64,000 bases of DNA from assembly GCF_027596085.1 (NCBI RefSeq), contig NC_072456.1:27033169-27097168 (forward strand), given 5' to 3'. This document shows positions 51,641-64,000 of the stretch, piece after piece (within the stretch, counting starts at the first letter, position 1; the number at the start of each line of letters is the position of its first letter). Made by a program: the position numbers and the translations under genes. The DNA comes from Anoplopoma fimbria (lineage: Eukaryota; Chordata; Actinopteri; Perciformes; Anoplopomatidae). The notes under the pieces are model-generated. The model made no database searches and was not told where the DNA came from. It was given only the letters and a program-made list of their open reading frames with translations.

Positions 51641-52840
51641 TTGACTCTGTAGAATACGGCGGCTGTTCAATGAAAAGTCAGATTTAATGAATGGGAGAAG
51701 TCGTTTGTGCCTCGTTGACCTCAGTGTTTCAGACATTCTCCTCTAGATGGGGCCAGAACATGTGACAGGAAGTGTTTTCAGGGACTTCTTCTATTTTCTT
51801 CTATATTCAATCAATTAATGCATCAATTAAAATACATATAGAATTATATACTAACAAAAAACAAAACTAAGATATATATTAACATGATTTTGAAATTATT
51901 ATTTCACCTTATTGATGTGTATGTTAACACTTGAGGGGTATTTTGTAAAGTATAGTTTTTATGTATATATAAATATATAAAAGTTGTTATATAACATATA
52001 GAAATCACGAAGTTAAACATGCAAAACCCTAAATGTTGAAGTGAGATACTGTTAGTGTTGTTTAAGGTAATACATGCAGCAAAGATGGCAGCTTTATGAT
52101 TAAAAATATATATATTTTAGGACTTTTTCAGCAGCTGAAACTATTTGTTTTCTCCAGTTGAGTTGATGTTAAAGTGAAGTTTGAGGTTACTTTTGAATGG
52201 CTTTTTTTTATGAAAGATTTCTTTAATTTGCATTAATTTATGTGACACTAAAAATCTGTGCAATATAAATACACTGTCTGTATATATAATATTTTGGTTA
52301 TTGTGGATTTTTTACTTTTTTTACTTATCTAATATTCTTTACTGTTTTTATTGCTTATTTACTTATTTATAATACTTGTTTTGATCTTATTTTTTTCTTG
52401 ATATTAATACTGATGCATTAATGCACCTTATTGTTATGTTTAACAATACACATTAGTTTATAAGCCTATCATCAGTTTGTTCTATGAAAAATCTTAAAAA
52501 GTAATTGGTAATTACAGCTGTCAGGTAAATGTAGTGCAGTAAAAAGTACTTCCATTTGAAATATAGTGAGTATACTGTAGCAGGAAAAAGAAATAGTCAA
52601 TTTAAGAACAAGTATCTTACAAGTATTCTACTTAAGTACAGTCTTGAGTAAATGTACTTAAGTGACATTCCTTCACTGATTATGGTATGCTAAAATAAAT
52701 TTAACCAGATATTTCTATCAGTTTTGGGGAAGCATTTGTAAAAATAGGAAATATTACGTTTTTTTTTTTTTGTCTTTGTGATATAAAACATCAGATTATA
52801 ACGGTTTCTTATTGTTTAGTTCAAAACAGCAGCAGCCATG
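51641..52840. other. Intergenic, cpeb2-c1qtnf7
   Basis: AT-rich unique sequence. A short piece of the LINE tail seen at 15813 appears near 52295-52385 (attgcttatttacttattta). Nothing else recognised. Confidence 0.55.
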
Positions 52841-55800
52841 TTGTGTCCAAACAGAATGGGTCTTTATTCAGGAAGTGAAAGAAAAAAAAGATCGTCATCA
52901 ACACCCCATTTAAATACAAAACCAACAAAAATAAAAATAAACATGATATTCATTTTGCATATCAAAGAACCATTCAGTAATAATTACAATCCAAACACCT
53001 CATAAACCACTTTTTGTGAATCTATACACAAACTCTGATTTAGAAATTAGTCACTTTAACAATAAAATTACAAATATTTAGCTTTAAAAATAATGAAAAC
53101 TCAAAATAATATCTTAGCAATTAGCATCTTAATTTCATATATAGTGAATTTCCACATAAAAATACAAAATGATACCAATGACATTTAAATATGAAAAATG
53201 ATTCCAAGAACTCTGCTACTATTAAATAAAATAGAAACGTGGGATAAAACAAGATGAAATGAAAATAGAAATATGCATGAAAAAGTCTCTCCTTTTGTTA
53301 GCAAAACACTATCCAAAATAACTACAATCATTTACATCAGTACAAAGATATCTGGATTTAAAAATAGTTGCAATGAAAAAACGGGGTTCTATTTTTTCTG
53401 ACAGTAAAAAATGACACTGTGGATCAGAAATCTGCAAAATATGCAATGAAAAAAATAAATCTGCATTAAAAAGGTTTACACTGTAGTTCTTACTTTTTTT
53501 TATACAAACATTAGAAACAGTATTGCACATCACAACACAGATTCGAGGTTAGTCAGCCTTTCAAAATGTGTTATATTCAAGTTTCAGAGCATCTACGAGG
53601 TCAGGCAGCGGGGCCTCGATGCAACAGGGGAGAATCTCAAGTGTCTTCCAAGAAAATGATAAAACCTTCATGTTTCCTTCCTTCAAATGAAAATGTGTAT
53701 CAAAACAAGAGTCAACCGTATATATATCAAAAACGTTGATGTTGTTGTTGCTAATGACATGATTCTTTGTCTTTGAACAGAACTTCTGGACATAATTAGC
53801 AAAGTGGGGGGGTGGGAGGGGGAGAGGGGAATAAATTGTATAATTGTCCTATTTAAATAGAAAAATACAATCAAAATCAAATAGTTGTTTTTTTTGTCTA
53901 CAAAAATAGTGAAATAAATATGATTTTTTTTTTTACAAAAACAAAGACAAATACGGAACAAAGTAACAGTGTTAAACATAGAAAATAGAACCTCACAAAA
54001 ACAGCACGAGTCAAGTGTTACAGGTGACGATATTCAAACAGGTTCATGAGAACTAAAGCCACATAAGGGAGGGGAGGCTCGTTCTGTAAAGAGAAACTAA
54101 ACCCCAGAGTCTGTCCGATCATTTTTTGTAGTCAAAGTAGCATTAAAATCCCAGAACAAACATTTGCTCTCTTTGTCTGGAAATGTCGGTGCTTTCCTAC
54201 GCTGTGACGAAGCGTGTGTGCACGAAGCATTGAGTTGTTACTAGCTAGCGTGCTATTTCCACCATGATTTCATGCTACCGTTATGGAACTGAAAGAGCGT
54301 CGGTCTCGGTCAAGCTTTACTTTGCTGCTTTTAAAATTAGCATTCATGACCGCCGTTACCGTTTCAATCAGCGTATGCTAATCACCAGCATGCTGGCTAG
54401 TGTTATGGTTATGGTTAAGTACTGTAAAGGGTCTGTTACGGTGACAAAATACAGTATAAACTCATATAAACATTTGTGCGTTTAGGTTTCCATGGGATAT
54501 GAGTACGACGGCCATATTTATCTAGAGATTAGCATTAGCATTTCACAGGCTAATTGAAAGGGTAACCAAAAGCCAAATGGCGACTCCATATACGTCGCCT
54601 GACTGCACATCAGCCAATAGCGAAATTTGATTGCAATAGCCAGTTCAACCAGTAGAGGGCGGTAAATATGTGTTTTTATATAGAATTAAATACTTCTTGA
54701 CACTTAAATGTCAACATTTAGATACAACAACACGACTACAAACACATACATTGGGTTTCAGTCGTGGTTTGGGGGTTTAGTTACTCTTTAACTTTCAGCT
54801 CCATCCCGTCCATTCTGCCCCCCCATCCTCACAACATCCAGACTACATTAGAATATATTAGAAAATATTGGATTCCCGCTCTACTCAACATAGATAACTT
54901 AAGACCACTGCTTCACGCTACATCTTAAATAAGTAATCATGAAAAAATAAAAAATTTGATAAATCATCTGTAGGATCATAAATAGGTGGAGGTTTCAGAG
55001 AATCCACGTCTGCGTTTAAAAATCACATAAGAGGGGGTGGATAAGAAATAAAAGTGGGGGATATAGAAAAGTAGTGCATAATATATATATTATTATAAAA
55101 AAAAAAAACATATCAAAGGGCCAGTGATGGGTAAGTAGTTGACACAAACAAATTAAAAGTAATAGAGTCTCAGTTTCATTTACGGTTTCGTAACAGTACA
55201 CACTTGACGCCTGGACACCGATACCGAGGAGCGTGGGACACGAAAAAAAACCACGACAACACACTGGTACAGTACCGAACGGACGGCCGGGCTCGCCGTC
55301 CTCACAGAAAGATTGTCCCTAGATACGTTATTTTTACTTCAGAGTAATTAAAGGGTGCAAAAAACCAAACAAGACAAACGAGGAGAGAGGAGAGTTTCAT
55401 CTTTAGAGATACTTTAACTTTCTCTCAAAGGAGCCAGAGTCTCCGTGGATTTAAAGAGATGCCGCCGCACATCGATTCAACTAGTCGTTACAAAATACGC
55501 TGTTTTGAGATGTTCTAACGATGCTTCTCCCAGTTAAAGTCTGTCTGCTGAATCAGGTTGAGCTTTGGAACCACGCAGGGGTGATTTCTGATGTTTTATT
55601 TCTCCTCTAAGAACTAAACTAGAGCCTCAGTCTACTCTAAAAAAACAGTCTCACAGCACGGAGGACGACAAAGACACAAACCACTGAACACCACTCTGCT
55701 TTTTTTTTTTTAACGTTTGTATTTTTTGCCGTACAAAGCCACGATGATGGCGTCCACTACAGTAGAACCAATGTCACTTTTTGTATCGTTAAGTATGTAA

Positions 55801-56742
55801 ACGGATCAAACAACAGATAAACATCAACGCATGCAAGTTTAAATACGTTTTTTTATTTTTTTTAACCTTATTTGTCAGATTTTTTTTTCACTCTTAGGCA
55901 TCCGTGATAGATGTTCATGCTACTTTTTGCCTGTAATTATGATTTCAGTGGTTTGATTTTGTTAAACTCTATCCTGCATGCTATTTGTGTAGCTACGCCT
56001 ATTGTCATAACATGCACTTTTCCACGGCAACGCTGGGCCTTTAGTGGCTGAGTGCATACTGCATTTCGTTTGACGTGATTCTGGTTTATACATTAAATAT
56101 AATACCTACACATCTATTCATATATATGTTTATATAGCAGCGAAGCTTCTGAAGCAGCTTGTCGAGAATAAATGTTGAACACGGTTAGCGGAAACCAGAT
56201 TTTCAGTGTCACTCTATGGGTCAGTGTGAGCGCAGAAGTATTTTAATAAACTCTCTAAGAAGAAGAAAGAGTCCATTGCAACGTTAAAAAAAGTTGTTTT
56301 GCCTCAATTTGATGCTTCCTTTCATTTTTGTTTGCTACCTTTGGTTATTGACCCGGGGCAGGCGTCAACGTTAGAGAATCAAGATTTATTTTTTTCTTCC
56401 CAGAAACCAGTGTGTGCACCACACACACCGCTGGGTGGCTGTAGCAGCAGACAAACAGACAGACAAGCTGCCCCCCCCATGCAAAAAAAACATTCCCATA
56501 TCTACTTTAAATCTCACATACAAAAATAATAATAATAAAAAAATCTACAAAATCTCTCTCTCGTTTTTGTTTTTTTAAATCTCCTCTTAGAAAAAGATGA
56601 AAGTACCACAAAAGAGTTGTCAGAGCCTGAGATGTGAGGGGAGTTTTGGTGAAAAACTGAGGCTTGTGGTGTTTGGCTGCTACAAAAGATATATAGATAT
56701 ATATTTATATATAGTATATGCTGTATATTGTTACGTACTGGA

Positions 56743-63676
<6,934 letters not shown>

Positions 63677-63707
63677 CTGACACGAGAGGAAGGAAACACA
63701 CAGAGAG

Positions 63708-63738
<31 letters not shown>

Positions 63739-63777
63739 TGAGACACAGAGCAGATGGAGAGGACACATGGGAGTGAG

Positions 63778-63902
<125 letters not shown>

Positions 63903-64000
63903 CAGCACAGTGGCTCCCTGTGAATGTGTTACCACAGCCTCCTCACATGTCTGCAACGGGAACAAAGCTCTCTTTATCCCCAGAGACACCTTGGGTTGAT

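Overview
The window is vertebrate nuclear DNA from a ray-finned fish, probably a percomorph teleost. The evidence is split genes with GT-AG introns, proteins closely resembling vertebrate orthologues, many CA/TG microsatellites, a tRNA-derived SINE with A and B boxes, LINE tails of teleost type and TTAA-flanked MITEs. I see no bacterial features, CRISPR arrays or phage genes.

Five protein-coding genes lie head to tail, all on the minus strand. From right to left these are: cpeb2 (last eight coding exons, 56743-63676, 5' part beyond the right edge, about 4 kb of 3' UTR); c1qtnf7 (three coding exons, 45460-51285); cc2d2a (38 coding exons, 24710-44265, about 1654 aa); fbxl5 (11 coding exons, 13749-23715, about 702 aa); and nek1 (promoter, non-coding first exon and 19 coding exons, 511-9355, 3' half beyond the left edge). 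Exon limits were set by reading splice sites and checking that exon phases join. They join throughout except at one place each in nek1, fbxl5 and cpeb2, where a single-base indel must be assumed.

The genes do not form a pathway. cpeb2 is a cytoplasmic polyadenylation/translation regulator, c1qtnf7 a secreted C1q/TNF protein, cc2d2a a ciliary transition-zone scaffold, fbxl5 the iron-sensing F-box subunit of an SCF ligase, and nek1 a NIMA-related kinase linked to cilia and DNA damage. CPEB2-C1QTNF7-CC2D2A-FBXL5 is a conserved vertebrate neighbourhood; nek1 next to fbxl5 is not the human arrangement. The two cilium genes, nek1 and cc2d2a, each carry an RFX X-box-like motif near the promoter.

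Introns and intergenic DNA are rich in repeats: a six-copy TAA-rich array in nek1 intron 1, an AT-rich satellite in fbxl5 intron 1, a head-to-head (palindromic) 39-bp minisatellite in cc2d2a intron 1, a 31-bp-type minisatellite, LINE fragments, a SINE nested in another repeat with a clear target-site duplication, a 177-bp-arm hairpin MITE copy, and two 312-bp direct repeats inside cc2d2a. I found no convincing undescribed biological system. The points most worth following are the X-boxes, the three coding-frame breaks, the palindromic minisatellite at the cc2d2a 5' end, and UG repeats used as a splice-acceptor tract.
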